DNA of 64,000 nt from contig NZ_NRQR01000008.1 in assembly GCF_002849595.1 (NCBI RefSeq), positions 186,001 to 250,000 on the forward strand, read 5' to 3'. The notes below the pieces were generated by a model. The model was not told the DNA's origin and did not search any database. It saw nothing but the letters and a program-made list of their open reading frames with translations. A program made the translations under genes and the position numbers. Source of the stretch: Luteimonas rhizosphaerae (GTDB lineage Bacteria; Pseudomonadota; Gammaproteobacteria; Xanthomonadales; Xanthomonadaceae). Of this stretch, positions 9,270 to 20,534 are shown piece after piece (position 1 is the first letter of the stretch; every line of letters begins with the position of its first letter).

Positions 9270-12200
9270 ATGAAGATCCTCGACACCCGCGCCCCCGGCG
9301 CGCCTGCCGATCCCGACATGACGCTGGCCGGCAATATTGGCGCCCCGGTCGGACCTCGCGGCATCGCCCGCGCCGCCGGCGTCGCCGCACTCGTCGTCGC
9401 ACTTGCCGCGTGCAACGTCTCGCCGTCCCCGGACGCAGGCGCCGGCACGGACGCCGCGAATGGCGGCGCGGATGTGGATGTCCTCGACGATTTCGAGGAT
9501 CTGTCCGCATGGCGCGTACTGACCTCGAACCAGGTCAGCGGCGCGCTTCGCGCCATCGACGGCCCGGCGGGCAAGGCGATGTGCCTGGACTACGATTTCA
9601 ACGGCGTGTCCGGCTATGTCGGCGTGCAGCGCGATCTGCCGCTGGAGTATCCGGAGAACTACCGCTTCGGTTTCCAGCTGCAGGGCGACTCGCCGGCCAA
9701 CGACCTGCAGTTCAAGGTCATCGACGCCAGTGGCGACAACGTGTGGTGGGTCAACCGGCCGAAGCACGCCTTCCCCGAAGCATGGACCGACGTGCGCTAC
9801 CGCAAGCGCCACATCGACAAGGCCTGGGGCCCGGATCCGGACAAGACCCTGCGCGCCAGCGAGAAGCTCGAATTCACGATCTACAACAACGCCGGCGGCA
9901 AGGGCTCGGTGTGCTTCGACACGCTGACCTTCGAGACCCTACCGGTCGACGACGGCAGTCCGCTCGCCTTCGCCGCGGCGGCGTCCGAATCCACGCCGGC
10001 ACGCGCGGGCGCGGCCATCGACGACGAGATCGGCACCGCCTGGGTCGCGCCGGTCGGCGTGCCCGAGACGCTGTCCCTGGACCTGGGCCAGGCGCGCGAG
10101 TTCGGCGGCCTGCGCCTGCACTGGCGCGACGGCGCGCATGCGACCGAGTACACCGTGCGCCTGTCCGAGGACGGCAACCGCTGGCGCGACGTGCGCACGG
10201 TGACGGGGGGCAATGGCGGCGTCGACTGGTTGTCGCTGCCGGAATCCGAAGCGCGTTACGTGGGCCTGTCGTTGACGGCCGGCCCCGGCGTCGACTACGC
10301 GCTGGCCGATGCCAAGGTGCAGCCGTTGTCGGTCTCCGCGCACCCCAACGATTTCATCGAAGCGGTCGCGGCCGAGCAGCCGAAAGGCCACTTCCCGCGC
10401 GGCTTCAGCGGCGAGCAGGCGTACTGGACGATCCTCGGCCTCGACGGCGGCTTCGAGCAGGGGTTGATCGGCGAAGACGGCGCGATCGAGGTCGGCAAGG
10501 GCGGCTTCTCGATCGAGCCCTTCGTGCGCGTCGACGACGCGCTGGTGTCGTGGGCGGACGTCACGGTCGCGCAGTCGCTGCAGGACGACTACCTGCCGAT
10601 CCCGAGCGTCGACTGGACGCATGCGGCGGTCGGGCTGCGCGTGACCGGCTTCGCCCGCGGCACGCCGGACGACTCGCAGCTCGTCGCGCGTTACCGGCTG
10701 ACCAATCCGGGCACGCAGTCGCGCGCCTACGAGCTCGCGCTCGCGGTACGGCCGATGCAGGTCAATCCGCCGACCCAGTTCCTCAACACCATCGGCGGCG
10801 TCAGCCCGTTGCGCGCACTGGCGATGACGCCGTCGCAGGTATCGGTCGACGGCACGCCGCGCGTGTTCACGCGCGCGCCGGCGCAACAGGCGTTCGCGTC
10901 GACCTTCGATGCGGGCATGGCCGTCGAACACCTGGCATCGGGCACGCTGCCGGCGACGACCGAGGTCGACGATCCGCAGGCGCTGGCCTCCGGCGCGCTG
11001 GTCTACCGCATGACCCTGGCGCCGGGCGAATCGCGCGAGTTCGACCTGCTGATTCCGATGACCGGTGATGCGCCGTCGGGCTGGTCGGGGGACGCCCAGG
11101 CCCTGCAGGACGCGGTCGCCAACGAATGGCGCGCGAAGCTGGGCGAGGTCGGCATCGAGGTGCCCGAGGCCGGCAAGCCGTTGGCCGATACGCTGCGCAC
11201 GTCGCTCGCGCACATGCTGATCTCGCGCATCGGGCCGCGCCTGCAGCCGGGCACGCGCTCGTACGCACGCAGCTGGATCCGCGACGGCGCGATGATCTCC
11301 GAAGGCCTGCTGCGCATGGGCCGGCCGGAAGTGGTGAAGGAATACGTCGAGTGGTACGCGCCGTACCAGTTCGACAACGGCATGGTGCCGTGCTGCGTCG
11401 ACGACCGCGGCAGCGATCCGGTGCCCGAGAACGACAGCCACGGCGAGCTGATCTTCAACATCGCCGAATACTGGCGCTACACGAAGGACGACGCGTTCCT
11501 CGCCGCGATGTGGCCGCATGTACTCGGCGCGTTCGAGTACATGGAAGTGCTGCGCGCCAGCGAGCGCACCGAGGAGAACCGCGCGGTCAACGCGGCCTTC
11601 TACGGCATGATGCCGGCCTCGATCAGCCACGAGGGCTATTCCGCCAAGCCGATGCACTCGTACTGGGACAACTTCTGGGCGCTGCGCGGCTACAAGGACG
11701 CCGTCGAGGTCGCCGAGGCGCTGGGCAAGACCGGCGACGTCGCGCGGATGACCGCGGCGCGCGACGAGTTCCGCGTGGATCTCGACGCGTCGCTGCGCGC
11801 GGCGGCGGACCAGCACGACATCGACTATCTGCCCGGCGCGGCCGAGCTCGGCGATTTCGATGCGACCTCGACGACGATCGCGCTGGCCCCGGGCGGCGAG
11901 CAGGGCCGGCTGCCCGAGCCGCTGCTGACCAACACCTTCGAGCGCTACTGGACCAAGTTCAGCGATCGCCGCGACGGCCGCGAACCATGGAAGGACTACA
12001 CGCCCTACGAATGGCGCAACGTCGCCGCGTTCGTGCGCCTGGGCTGGCGCGAGCGCGCCAACGAGGTGCGCGAGTGGTTCTTCGACCACCGCGCGCCACT
12101 GGCCTGGAACCAGTGGGGCGAAGTCGTGACGCCGACGCCGCGCACGCCGTTCTTCCTCGGCGACCTGCCGCATGCCTGGGTCGGTTCGGACTTCGTCCGC

Positions 12201-12539
12201 TCGGCGCTCGACATGTTCGCCTACGTGCGCGAGGTCGACGACAGTCTGGTGCTTGCCGCGGGCGTGCCCGCCGCGTGGTTCGACGGCACCGGCGTGCGCC
12301 TCAACGGCATGCGCACGCCGCAGGGCACGGTCGGCTACCACCTGCGCCGCGACGGCGACGCGCTGCTGCTCGATATCGATGCCGACAGTGGTTTGCCAGA
12401 CGGCGGTCTGGTGCTGCAATGGCCGTACGCCAGCGTGCCGGGCGCGACGACCATCGACGGCCTACCCGCGCAGTGGGACGGCAACGAGCTGCGCATCAAT
12501 CGCGCCGGTGCGACGGTACGGATCGCCGGCGCCGGTTGA
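9270..12539 (+). CDS. Large lipoprotein: beta-sandwich + F5/8-type C (discoidin) + (alpha/alpha)6 glycosidase-like domain
   Basis: Predicted periplasmic or surface carbohydrate-active protein of 1089 aa. ATG 9270 has GGAG 11 bases upstream; an in-frame ATG at 9318 would give a shorter signal peptide. The lipobox is LVVALAAC (Cys48). A carbohydrate-binding-like beta-sandwich (about 68-220) is followed by a discoidin domain (about 226-345). A third domain of unknown type follows. From about 660 there is a six-hairpin glycosidase-like region with SYARSWIRDGAMISEGL, HGELIFNIAEYWRY and DLPHAWVGSDFVRS. Asp and Glu residues in these motifs could be catalytic. I cannot assign a CAZy family. It is last in the sugar operon and could act on the same glucan as the PF10091 enzyme. 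Confidence 0.85.
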   Translation: MKILDTRAPGAPADPDMTLAGNIGAPVGPRGIARAAGVAALVVALAACNVSPSPDAGAGTDAANGGADVDVLDDFEDLSAWRVLTSNQVSGALRAIDGPAGKAMCLDYDFNGVSGYVGVQRDLPLEYPENYRFGFQLQGDSPANDLQFKVIDASGDNVWWVNRPKHAFPEAWTDVRYRKRHIDKAWGPDPDKTLRASEKLEFTIYNNAGGKGSVCFDTLTFETLPVDDGSPLAFAAAASESTPARAGAAIDDEIGTAWVAPVGVPETLSLDLGQAREFGGLRLHWRDGAHATEYTVRLSEDGNRWRDVRTVTGGNGGVDWLSLPESEARYVGLSLTAGPGVDYALADAKVQPLSVSAHPNDFIEAVAAEQPKGHFPRGFSGEQAYWTILGLDGGFEQGLIGEDGAIEVGKGGFSIEPFVRVDDALVSWADVTVAQSLQDDYLPIPSVDWTHAAVGLRVTGFARGTPDDSQLVARYRLTNPGTQSRAYELALAVRPMQVNPPTQFLNTIGGVSPLRALAMTPSQVSVDGTPRVFTRAPAQQAFASTFDAGMAVEHLASGTLPATTEVDDPQALASGALVYRMTLAPGESREFDLLIPMTGDAPSGWSGDAQALQDAVANEWRAKLGEVGIEVPEAGKPLADTLRTSLAHMLISRIGPRLQPGTRSYARSWIRDGAMISEGLLRMGRPEVVKEYVEWYAPYQFDNGMVPCCVDDRGSDPVPENDSHGELIFNIAEYWRYTKDDAFLAAMWPHVLGAFEYMEVLRASERTEENRAVNAAFYGMMPASISHEGYSAKPMHSYWDNFWALRGYKDAVEVAEALGKTGDVARMTAARDEFRVDLDASLRAAADQHDIDYLPGAAELGDFDATSTTIALAPGGEQGRLPEPLLTNTFERYWTKFSDRRDGREPWKDYTPYEWRNVAAFVRLGWRERANEVREWFFDHRAPLAWNQWGEVVTPTPRTPFFLGDLPHAWVGSDFVRSALDMFAYVREVDDSLVLAAGVPAAWFDGTGVRLNGMRTPQGTVGYHLRRDGDALLLDIDADSGLPDGGLVLQWPYASVPGATTIDGLPAQWDGNELRINRAGATVRIAGAG

Positions 12540-12549
12540 TGCGGCTCTT

Positions 12550-12612
12550 GTAGGAGCGCGCTAGCGCGCGATGGGCATTCCAAGGAACGCCCATCGTGAG
12601 CGCGCGCGCTCC
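12550..12612. repeat. REP-like doublet 1 (GTAGGAGCGCGC family)
   Basis: GTAGGAGCGCGCTAGCGCGCG is followed after a short spacer by the inverted copy ending GAGCGCGCGCGCTCCC. The GATGGGC...GCCCATC pairing extends the hairpin inward, so the whole 63-bp unit can fold on itself. The GTAG head plus GC stem is the usual form of REP elements in Xanthomonadaceae. Confidence 0.8.
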
Positions 12613-12788
12613 CAGAGCGCCGGTTTCCCGGGATTCGTGATGGTCCGCGCTCCGGCGCGGCCAGGCTGACTTCATGTGACATGGGCCGTCCGGCGCAGGT
12701 TGCCCCCAGAAAAGCGGCTCGCACACGCGCCGCGAATTGCCGGGCTGTCGGGTACAGGCCATGCCGCACACACGCGGGAGCGATGCCT

Positions 12789-12857
12789 GTAGGAGCGCGC
12801 TTGCGCGCGATTGGCGTATTCGCGCGACGTTCCGTCGCGCGTAAGCGCGCTCCTGCA
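12789..12857. repeat. REP-like doublet 2
   Basis: A GTAGGAGCGCGCTTGCGCGCG head copy is paired with an inverted GCGCGTAAGCGCGCTCCTGC copy across a CGCGCGACGTTCCGTCGCGCG inner hairpin. It is the same family and orientation as the copies at 12550, 13017 and 25652. Confidence 0.8.
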
Positions 12858-13016
12858 CTGCGGGTGGCGGACGCGTGGTTGCGGCGGGGCTGCCTGACTG
12901 CCAAAGGCGAGGCCGGCCCGACGAAGATCGTCCACAAACCGGCAACGTCCCGGAGATCACCGGGCGCCATCAGACCGAGGGCGCAACGCGCGTCCGCGGA
13001 GACGCACGACGCAATT

Positions 13017-13082
13017 GATGCAGGAGCGCGCTCGCGCGCGATAGGCGTTTCCCGGGCTGCCCCAGCGCGCGCGCTCCTACAG
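13017..13082. repeat. REP-like doublet 3
   Basis: A GCAGGAGCGCGCTCGCGCGCG copy is followed by the inverted GCGCGCGCGCTCCTAC copy. Here the intact GTAG head (as CTAC) is on the second arm. It lies 80 bp after the eda stop. Confidence 0.78.
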
Positions 13083-13161
13083 GATGTGGCGTCGAGTGGG
13101 CCGGCAGGCCGCGGCGCGGTGTCGGGAGCGACAGGGCGGGGCGGCCAGAGGCGGCCCGGCG

Positions 13162-13833
13162 TCAGCCCGCGCGGACCTCGCGCACGATCTGGGCTGCGCG
13201 CGCGGCCGTCTCGCGGACGCGGGCGAAATCGCCTGCGGCGAGCCAGGCCTTGTCGAGCATCCACGAGCCGCCGATGCACAGCACGTTCGGCTGCGACAGG
13301 AACTCGGCCGCGTTGGCTTCGGAGATGCCGCCGGTCGGGCAGAAGCGCATGTCGTGCAGCGGGCCGGCCAGGCCCTTCAGCATCGCCAGGCCGCCGACCG
13401 CGTTGGCCGGGAACAGCTTGCAGTTGCGGAAACCCAGGTCGTACAGCGCCATGAATTCCGTCGGCGTTCCCGCGCCGGGCACGACGGGAATCGCCGCGTC
13501 GGCCAGCGCCTGGGCCAGTGGCGCGGGCGTGCCCGGCGTGACCAGGAAGTCGGCGCCGGCGTCGATCGAGGCGCGGATGTTGTCGGCGTTGCGGATGGTG
13601 CCGGCGCCGATGACGATGTCCGGGCGCTCGCGCTTGAGCATCGCCAGCGCGTCGATCGCGACCGGCGTGCGCAGCGTGAGTTCGAGCGTGTTCAAGCCGC
13701 CTTCGAGCAGCGCATCCGCGATCGCGCGGGCCTCGTCGAGGCTGTGCACGGTGATCACCGGCAAGACGCCGGCATCGCGCAGGAAGTCGGCGGCGCGCTG
13801 CTGGCGCTCGGACATCGGGGAAGCGTGGGCCAT
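13162..13833 (-). CDS. eda: 2-dehydro-3-deoxy-phosphogluconate (KDPG) aldolase
   Basis: Splits KDPG into pyruvate and glyceraldehyde 3-phosphate, the last Entner-Doudoroff step. It is a 223-aa class I aldolase with the family motifs LPVITVHSLDEA, LELTLRTP (catalytic Glu), FRNCKLFPAN (Schiff-base Lys) and FCPTGGIS (Thr). The start at 13833 is preceded by AAGGA at the end of edd, only 4 bp away; an internal ATG at 13815 is possible. The frame extends upstream into edd, but those residues are not family-like. It is last in the zwf-glk-pgl-edd-eda operon. Confidence 0.95.
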   Translation of the reverse strand: MAHASPMSERQQRAADFLRDAGVLPVITVHSLDEARAIADALLEGGLNTLELTLRTPVAIDALAMLKRERPDIVIGAGTIRNADNIRASIDAGADFLVTPGTPAPLAQALADAAIPVVPGAGTPTEFMALYDLGFRNCKLFPANAVGGLAMLKGLAGPLHDMRFCPTGGISEANAAEFLSQPNVLCIGGSWMLDKAWLAAGDFARVRETAARAAQIVREVRAG

Positions 13834-13837
13834 CGGA

Positions 13838-15754
<1,917 letters not shown>

Positions 15755-15863
15755 GGGCGGCGGCTACGAGAGTGGGGGAGGGACAACGGGCGGCGCGGCG
15801 ACGCGGAACGCCTCAGGGCAGGAACGGCAGGCGATGTGTCATCGCGATCGGTGCATGCGCGCG

Positions 15864-16616
15864 TCAGGGGCACCAGTGCACGTGCAGCGTGGCACCGGGC
15901 GTGGTGAACGCGATCCGGGCGGGATATTCGGTCGCATCGTCGCTTTCCAGCAGCGTGTCGAGCAGCGCGCGCTTGCGTTCGCCGCGCACCAGCAGGATGC
16001 GCGTGTGCGCGGGCGCCAGGCCCGCAGGCGTCAGGCTGATGCGTCGCTGCCACACGCCGGCACCCGGCGAGCCGCCGGCATCGACGCCGACGTAGGCGGC
16101 CGGCGACTGCAGCGCGCGTTCCAGCCCGACCATGCCGGGGAACAGCGACGCGGTGTGGCCGTCGTCGCCCATGCCCAGCACCACGACGCCGGCCGGCTGG
16201 CGCGCGTGCAGGTTGGCGGTGGCGACGGCTTCGTCGAACGGTCGGCCGGCGCGCGTCAGGGTTTCCAGTCGCGCCTTCTCGGCCTTGTTCTGGATCAGGG
16301 TCTCGCGCAGCAGGCGCGCATTGCTGTCCGGGTCCTCGGGCAGCAGCCAGCGCTCGTCGACCAGGGCGACATCGACCCGGTCCCAGTCCAGCGGCGCCTT
16401 CGATAGCGCCGCGTACACCGGCCCGGGCGTCTTGCCGCCCGACAGCAGCAGCCGGGCCCGGCTGCGCTGCTGCAGATCGCGCGACAGCGCCGAGGAGATC
16501 GCGATCGCGGCGCCCCAGGTCCACTGGGTGACCGATTCGTAGGCATGCAGTTGCATGCGGGCATCGTCGCCGATTCCGCCACCGATGCCAAAAGCGGGCG
16601 CGCTGCGCGGGGTCAT
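15864..16616 (-). CDS. pgl: 6-phosphogluconolactonase
   Basis: Hydrolyses 6-phosphogluconolactone to 6-phosphogluconate. ATG 16616 gives 250 aa and overlaps the glk stop as ATGA, which supports translational coupling; an internal ATG at 16556 would give 230 aa. DevB/Pgl family motifs are LLLSGGKTPGPVYAAL, VDVALVDERWLLPEDPDSN and VLGMGDDGHTASLFPG. It lies between glucokinase and phosphogluconate dehydratase, consistent with a route from glucose to the ED pathway. Confidence 0.94.
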   Translation of the reverse strand: MTPRSAPAFGIGGGIGDDARMQLHAYESVTQWTWGAAIAISSALSRDLQQRSRARLLLSGGKTPGPVYAALSKAPLDWDRVDVALVDERWLLPEDPDSNARLLRETLIQNKAEKARLETLTRAGRPFDEAVATANLHARQPAGVVVLGMGDDGHTASLFPGMVGLERALQSPAAYVGVDAGGSPGAGVWQRRISLTPAGLAPAHTRILLVRGERKRALLDTLLESDDATEYPARIAFTTPGATLHVHWCP

Positions 16617-17611
16617 GCGGTCGCCCTGCGGCGCGCGATCGCCGCGGCGCCCAGCAGGCCCGCATGCGGATGCAGCACCGCGACCGTCGGCACGCGGCCC
16701 ATGTTCGGTGAGAAGCGGCCCTTGTGTTCGAAGCGCTGGCGGAAGCCCGAGTGGCGGATCGACTCGAGCATCTTCGGCACCAGGCCGCCGGTCAGGAACA
16801 CGCCGTCCCAGGCGCCGAGGGTCAGCACCAGGTCGCCGGTGATCGCGCCGAAAACGGCGCAGAACACATCGACCGTGCGTCCACACAGCGGATCGCCGGC
16901 CTGGGCGCGGGCGGTGATGTCGGCCGGCTGCAGCGGGCCCGGATCGACGCCGGCGATCTCGCTCAGCGCACGGTGGATGTTGACCAGGCCCGGGCCGCAG
17001 ATCAGGCGTTCGTTGGACACCCGGCCGAATTGCGAGGACAGGCGTTCGAGGATCTCGGATTCCTCCGGCGTGCCCGGCGGGAAGCTGACGTGGCCGCCCT
17101 CGGTTTCCAGCGCATGGTGGTGGCCGTCGCGGACGATCAGCCCGCCGACGCCGAGGCCGGTGCCGGGGCCGATGACGGCGTAGGTGCGCGGTGCGCGCGG
17201 ATCGGTCGAGGCCGACCACGGCACGCCACCGATCGTCGTGACGTCGCCGGGCTGCAGCAGCGGGATCGCCATCGACTGCGCGGTGAAATCGTTGACCAGC
17301 ACGACGTCGTCGATGCCGAGGCGCTGCTGGGTGCGCGGGCGCGAGATCACCCAGGGATGGTTGGTGATGCGGGCCTCGTCGCCGTCGACGCGGCCGGCCA
17401 CGGCGAACACGCCATGCGCCAGCGCGGCCTCGCCCTGCTGCCCGACCACATCGAGGTAGTGCAGGGCGGCATCGGCGAGCGAGGGGAAATCGGCGACGAC
17501 GAACTCGCGGATGCTGTCGAGCTGCAGCGGCGTCGCGCTCGCGGTGTCGGCCAGGGCGAAGCGCGCGTTGGTGCCGCCGATGTCGGCGAGCAGGGCCAGC
17601 GGCGCCGTCAC
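16613..17611 (-). CDS. glk: Glucokinase
   Basis: Phosphorylates glucose with ATP. The protein is 332 aa of the bacterial Glk (ROK-unrelated) family: LLADIGGTNARFAL phosphate-binding loop, GVFAVAGRV, VLVNDFTAQS with the likely catalytic Asp, VIGPGTGLGVGGL and ETEGGHVSFPP. No ATG lies near the conserved start; GTG at 17611 overlaps the zwf TGA as GTGA and places translation six residues before the motif, so it is chosen. It supplies glucose 6-phosphate for zwf in the same transcript and would capture glucose released from the imported oligosaccharide. Confidence 0.94.
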   Translation of the reverse strand: MTAPLALLADIGGTNARFALADTASATPLQLDSIREFVVADFPSLADAALHYLDVVGQQGEAALAHGVFAVAGRVDGDEARITNHPWVISRPRTQQRLGIDDVVLVNDFTAQSMAIPLLQPGDVTTIGGVPWSASTDPRAPRTYAVIGPGTGLGVGGLIVRDGHHHALETEGGHVSFPPGTPEESEILERLSSQFGRVSNERLICGPGLVNIHRALSEIAGVDPGPLQPADITARAQAGDPLCGRTVDVFCAVFGAITGDLVLTLGAWDGVFLTGGLVPKMLESIRHSGFRQRFEHKGRFSPNMGRVPTVAVLHPHAGLLGAAAIARRRATA

Positions 17612-19032
17612 GATTTGCGCCCGTTGTGCGTGGTCAGCGTGCGCGGCAGGAACGCCGAGGCCTCCGTCGGCCCCCAGCTGCCGGCCGGATATTCCCGGAC
17701 CGGCGTGCCGGCTTCGCGCCAGGCGGCGCTGACGCTGTCGATGAAGCGCCAGGCGGCGTCGACCTCGTCGTCGCGGACGAACAGCGTCTGGTCGCCCTTG
17801 AGCGCGTCGATCATCAGCCGCTCGTAGGCGATGCGGCGCTTGGGCGGCAGCATCGCCAGATCCAGCGACATCGGCTGCAGTTCGTTGGCGCTCCACTCCG
17901 ACGCCGCCAGGCTGCCCATCAGGCCGAGCTCGATGGTCTCCTCCGGCTGCAGGCGCACGCGCAACTGGTTGGCGCGCGCGCGCTTGCGCTCGTCCGCGCC
18001 GAACAGCCAATGGGTCACCGGCTTGAAGGTCACGACGACCTCGCTGGTGCGCGACGGCATGCGCTTGCCGGTGACGAGGCGGAAGGGCACGCCGGCCCAG
18101 CGCCAGTTGTCGATCCAGGCGCGCAGGCCGACGAAGGTCTCGACGTCGTCGTGCTCGCCGTACTGGAAGCCCTGCACGGCCCGGCCGTCGACGACGCCGT
18201 CGCGGTAGCGGCCACGCACGCTGTCGGCCTCGGCGGCCGCGGGCGTCATCGGCCGCAACGCGCGCAGGACCTTGCGCTTCTCGTCGCGGATGCTGTCGGT
18301 GTCCATCGCCGCCGGCGGCTCCATCGCGATCAGCGCGAGCAGCTGCAGCATGTGGTTCTGGACCATGTCGCGCAGCGCGCCGTAATCGGCGTAGTAACCC
18401 TCGCGGCCATCGACGCCCGCGGTCTCGGCGACGATGATGTCGACCGACTCGATCCAGCGCCGTTCCCAGACCGCTTCGAACAGCGTGTTGCCCAGCCGCA
18501 GCGCCAGCAGGTTCTGCACCGGCGCCTTGCCCAGGTAATGGTCGATGCGGAAGATCCGCGACTCGTCGAGCGCGGCCTTCAGCGTCGCGTCGATCTCCTG
18601 CGCGCTGGCGAGGTCGTGGCCGATCGGCTTCTCCAGCACCAGGCGCGACGGCGCCTCGAGCAGGCCGGCGGCCTTGAGGCCACGGCAGGCCGACGCGAAC
18701 AGGTTCGGCGGCGTCGAAAGGTAGCTGACCGCCGGACGGTCGGCGTACTGCGACAGCGCGGCGGCCATCGAGTCGGCGTCGGAAAGGTCCACGGGGACGT
18801 AGTGCACGCAGGCCAGCAGCTGGTCGAGCGCGGCGGCTTCGTAGTCGTCGCCTTCGAAGCGGGCGCGCAGCCAGGTGCGGAAGCTCGCGTCGTCGTGATC
18901 GCTGCGCGCGATCGCGATGACGCGGAAGTTCTCCGGCAGCAGCCGGTCGCGCAACAGGTGCAGCAGGGACGGGAACAGGTAGCGTTGTGCCAGGTCGCCG
19001 GTGGCGCCGAACAGCAGCAGGGAGTCGTGCAT
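17608..19032 (-). CDS. zwf: Glucose-6-phosphate 1-dehydrogenase
   Basis: Oxidises glucose 6-phosphate to phosphogluconolactone, making NAD(P)H. It has 474 aa, normal for the family. The nucleotide-binding start LLLFGATGDLAQRYLFPSL and the substrate site FRIDHYLGK are intact. It is the first gene of the five-gene ED operon, and its TGA overlaps the GTG of glk. A TATCCT -10 candidate lies upstream at 19108-19113 (minus strand), about 75 bp before the start. Confidence 0.96.
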   Translation of the reverse strand: MHDSLLLFGATGDLAQRYLFPSLLHLLRDRLLPENFRVIAIARSDHDDASFRTWLRARFEGDDYEAAALDQLLACVHYVPVDLSDADSMAAALSQYADRPAVSYLSTPPNLFASACRGLKAAGLLEAPSRLVLEKPIGHDLASAQEIDATLKAALDESRIFRIDHYLGKAPVQNLLALRLGNTLFEAVWERRWIESVDIIVAETAGVDGREGYYADYGALRDMVQNHMLQLLALIAMEPPAAMDTDSIRDEKRKVLRALRPMTPAAAEADSVRGRYRDGVVDGRAVQGFQYGEHDDVETFVGLRAWIDNWRWAGVPFRLVTGKRMPSRTSEVVVTFKPVTHWLFGADERKRARANQLRVRLQPEETIELGLMGSLAASEWSANELQPMSLDLAMLPPKRRIAYERLMIDALKGDQTLFVRDDEVDAAWRFIDSVSAAWREAGTPVREYPAGSWGPTEASAFLPRTLTTHNGRKS

Positions 19033-19448
19033 GGACGCCAGGAAATCCTTGTCGCTCAGGGTGGAAACGCGGGAAAGGACGACGCGTCGGGACGCGGTCG
19101 ATCCCGGAGGATAGCAGCGGTGCGCGCGGTGTGAGACCCCGGCGCGCTCCCGTGCCCGCGCGCCTCCGTCGTCGCACTTGCGACGCTACGGAACCGCACG
19201 TCGCGACCGGCGCGCGCGGCCGTTCCATGCAGGGTCGCTCCATACGATGGCGGATGTCGCGCGGGTGGCGCGGCACGATCCACAGGCGGAATCTCGCGGG
19301 GCATGGGTCTCCGATCCGTCGCGCCGACCGCAGGGGCGGGTCGACGCTGGCTTGAAAACGATTACATGCCAGAATATCCGAAATCCTGCGCGCTCGCGTC
19401 GTGCCGACACGCCGAGGGCCAGGATGCCGATTCAGTCCGGGAGGCAGC
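19033..19448. other. Divergent promoter region between zwf and the ATPase gene
   Basis: 416 bp without a gene. It contains the zwf -10 candidate (19108-19113, minus strand) and, at the other end, the operator and promoter of the UgpC/MalK-type gene (19352-19380). No hairpin or further operator was recognised between them. Confidence 0.6.
19352..19380 (+). promoter_or_regulatory. LacI-type operator overlapping the -35 of the ATPase gene
   Basis: TGAAAACGATTACA (19353-19366) differs by one base from the operator at 4172-4185. It overlaps a TTGAAA -35 box (19352-19357), which is followed after 17 bp by TATCCG (19375-19380) as -10, so a bound repressor would block RNA polymerase. The match ties this ATPase gene to the sugar locus 10 kb away. 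Confidence 0.7.
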
Positions 19449-20534
19449 ATGGCCAACGTGCAATTCGACGCGGTACGCAAGGTGTATCCCAATGGCCACG
19501 TGGGCGTGGCCGGCGCGAGCTTCGAGGTCGCCGACGGCGAACTGCTGGTGCTCGTGGGGCCGTCGGGTTGCGGCAAGTCGACGCTGTTGCGGATGATCGC
19601 CGGGCTCGAGGCGATATCCTCGGGCACGCTGAAGATCGGCGAGCGCGTGGTCAACGACGTCGCACCGAAGGATCGCGACATCGCGATGGTCTTCCAGAGC
19701 TACGCGCTGTATCCGCACATGAGCGTCGCCGAGAACCTCGCGTTCGGGCTGAAGCTGCGCGGCCAGCCGAAGGCGGACATCGCCGCGCGCGTGTCCGAGG
19801 CCGCGCAGGTGCTGGAACTCGACCAGGTGCTCGACCGCAAGCCCGGCCAGCTGTCGGGCGGCCAGCGCCAGCGCGTCGCACTGGGCCGTGCGCTGGTGCG
19901 CCAGCCGCAGGTGTTCCTGCTCGACGAGCCGCTGTCGAACCTCGACGCCAAGCTGCGCAGCGGCATGCGGGTCGAGATCGCCCGGCTGCACCGCAAGCTC
20001 GGCACGACGATGATCTACGTCACCCACGACCAGATCGAGGCGATGACGCTGGGTCAGCGCATCGTCGTGCTCAAGGACGGGCAGATCCAGCAGATCGACA
20101 CGCCGATGGCGCTGTACGAGCAGCCGGCCAACCTGTTCGTCGCGACCTTCCTGGGCAGTCCGGCGATGAATGTCCTGCGTGGCACGTTGCAGCGCGAGGG
20201 TGAGGCCTGGACCTTCAGCGCCGACGACGTATCGCTCGCGCTCGGCCCGGCCGCACTGCCGGACGCCTGGCAGGGCCGCACGCTGGATCTCGGTATCCGC
20301 CCCGAACATCTGCAACTGGCCGAGGCCGACGCGGCGATGCTGTCGCCGGTGGTCGAGGTCGTCGAACCGGTCGGCAGCGAAGTCTTCGTCAACCTGCGCC
20401 TCGGCGCCCATGCGCTGGTCGCGCGGCTGCCGCCCGAGCACGTGCCCGTGCCGGGCGACACGTTGCCGATGCGGGTCCCGGCCGACCGCGTGCATTTCTT
20501 CGATGTCGACAGCGGCGAACGCCTGACCCGCTGA
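19449..20534 (+). CDS. ugpC: ABC sugar transporter ATP-binding protein, UgpC/MalK type
   Basis: Energises carbohydrate import, 361 aa. It has Walker A GPSGCGKST, the Q-loop in MVFQSYALYPHMSV, signature LSGGQRQRVALGRAL, Walker B VFLLDEPLSNLDAKL and the switch His in YVTHDQIEAM. The C-terminal regulatory TOBE/OB domain (DLGIRPEHLQL) is the CUT1 type. It stands alone with its own LacI-type operator. The permeases at 7315-9041 lack an ATPase, so this is the likely partner, separated from them by the ED operon; such ATPases can also serve several importers. The symbol is a family name, and the substrate is not necessarily glycerol phosphate. ATG 19449 follows GGGAGGC. Confidence 0.92.
   Translation: MANVQFDAVRKVYPNGHVGVAGASFEVADGELLVLVGPSGCGKSTLLRMIAGLEAISSGTLKIGERVVNDVAPKDRDIAMVFQSYALYPHMSVAENLAFGLKLRGQPKADIAARVSEAAQVLELDQVLDRKPGQLSGGQRQRVALGRALVRQPQVFLLDEPLSNLDAKLRSGMRVEIARLHRKLGTTMIYVTHDQIEAMTLGQRIVVLKDGQIQQIDTPMALYEQPANLFVATFLGSPAMNVLRGTLQREGEAWTFSADDVSLALGPAALPDAWQGRTLDLGIRPEHLQLAEADAAMLSPVVEVVEPVGSEVFVNLRLGAHALVARLPPEHVPVPGDTLPMRVPADRVHFFDVDSGERLTR

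Larger units (their letters stand above)
12540..13161. other. Intergenic region between convergent genes, holding three REP doublets
   Basis: This 622-bp stretch separates the hydrolase gene (+) from eda (-), which converge. It contains no supportable gene; reading frames here are GC-driven. Three inverted REP-like pairs (listed separately) are its only recognisable content and may act as bidirectional transcription end points. Confidence 0.75.

Noticed and set aside
12681..13454. Plus-strand ORFs across the REP region and eda
   Set aside because: Arg/Ala-rich translation of REP hairpins and of the eda antisense strand, with no ribosome site.
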